Shown here in pieces: positions 63,176 through 64,000 of a stretch of 64,000 bases of DNA. Each line of letters begins with the position of its first letter. Position 1 is the first letter of the stretch. The stretch lies in assembly GCF_964199755.1 (NCBI RefSeq), contig NC_133910.1:11044711-11108710 (forward strand). Direction: 5' to 3'. The translations under genes were made by a program, and so were the position numbers. The notes under the pieces were generated by a model that was not told the DNA's origin, did not search any database, and saw only the letters and a list, made by a program, of their open reading frames with translations. The DNA is from Larus michahellis (lineage: Eukaryota; Chordata; Aves; Charadriiformes; Laridae).

Positions 63176-64000
63176 GCTGGGGCCGGATCTGTCCCCAAAT
63201 CACCCCAGAGATCCTGGTGTCCCCCCGCTGCCAACAGAGGTGCGAGGAGGGCTGGGGGAGCCGGGGCTGGGGAGCCCCCCACATCCTCCCCGCCGGGGCT
63301 GGCAGGTGGCACCCGAGCGGGGATTCCTAATTAAATCGGACACAAAACCAGGCAGGGATTACAGAGCGGATTACCGAGACCTGTTTCATTTTGGGGACCA
63401 AGTTAGTGCTAGTCCTTCTGCACGGTGCAGCGGGATGTAAAAATAGGACCATAAGGGAGCATATTAATGAATATGGAAACCTTCTTTTCTGGTATTGCGC
63501 ACTCATAAATGAATCCACTTTATAGAGCCATAGCAGAGAGGAAATGACTATTCGGAGCCTGATTTATCTGCTCAAATGCTTTGTAGTACTTCAGATTAAT
63601 AAAAATATTTAATAAAGAATCAAGATGGTTTATCTGTAATGCAAAGAGAATCACATCCCCTGTATTTTTATTACTGAAAAATTGGAAGCGGGAAGAAATA
63701 ATGATATAAGCTACTGTATAAATGACAAAAATACCCATTCTAGTTATATGCATTGCTGTACAATCTTTTTCTATCCTATAAACATAATATATTCTTATGC
63801 CTATTTCAACTGATTCAGTAGTCATATGCTGCATTGTGCAGTTTAATACCATCCCGTCCTCAACAGCTCTGGCAAGTGATTAAATAAGAAATAAATTTTG
63901 CTGTCATTGCATTTAAAATCAAATCAAGGATCATTTGTTACCCCAAACGAACCAGTTATCCTTCTCTGCTCGTAAGTAGGCTGCTGTTTGCTGAAGCATT
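63176..64000. other. Intergenic region, right edge
   Basis: A short GC-rich part is followed from about 63310 by an AT-rich block with TAATTAAATC, ATTAATGAATATG and several TTTAATAAA-like stretches. It is non-coding on all frames as far as can be seen. It resembles a conserved non-coding element in composition only. Confidence 0.5.

Noticed and set aside
62820-63312. Minus-strand frames with I-S-Y-H repeats
   Set aside because: They are antisense to a CR1 and its microsatellite; the repeats encode the periodic peptide.
1-64000. CRISPR arrays, operons, tRNA or rRNA genes, endogenous retroviruses
   Set aside because: None was seen. The window is vertebrate nuclear DNA, and the only clear mobile elements are CR1 fragments and SINE relics.

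Overview
The window is vertebrate nuclear DNA, almost certainly from a bird. Evidence: protein-coding exons separated by introns with canonical GT-AG sites, two CpG-island promoters, and an interspersed-repeat content made of chicken-repeat-1 (CR1) LINE fragments ending in the typical ATTCTRTGA octamers. Two genes can be read with confidence, both on the minus strand. Their order (CAMSAP1 downstream, UBAC1 upstream) matches the conserved block on human 9q34.3, where NACC2 would lie beyond the right edge.

Positions 1-15800 hold the 5' part of CAMSAP1, a microtubule minus-end binding protein. Five conventional coding exons are visible: 14714-14552, 4784-4522, 4326-4165, 3318-3238 and a 33-base microexon at 2247-2215. 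They encode about the first 234 residues, ending just before the calponin-homology domain; the rest of the gene lies left of position 1. A sixth, unexpected exon candidate (8834-8682) lies in the long first coding intron. It is 153 bases, open throughout, has canonical splice sites, and has exactly the phase needed to add 51 residues. The first exon is probably non-coding and lies in the CpG island at about 15060-16080.

Positions about 16100-34500 are intergenic: no credible gene, two CR1 fragments (20670-21164 minus, 31273-31668 plus), a GC-rich stretch at about 22700-24700 with an RFX/AP-1 motif cluster, and some AT-rich blocks that look like conserved non-coding elements.

Positions 35139-54202 hold the complete coding region of UBAC1 (KPC2), ten exons, 408 residues, with every splice phase consistent. 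It encodes an adaptor with a ubiquitin-like domain, two UBA domains and an STI1 motif. Introns carry a CR1 insertion (48075-48692), a CR1 3' stub, a (TG)7 tract close to a splice donor, and an old MIR-like SINE relic. Its promoter is the CpG island at about 53940-55140, which carries three ZNF143/THAP11-type motifs and ETS sites.

Positions about 55150-64000 are upstream intergenic sequence, with one CR1 fragment (62702-63128) whose tail has grown into an ATGAT microsatellite, and several AT-rich enhancer-like blocks. The two genes are not known to act in one pathway; they are neighbours by conserved synteny.
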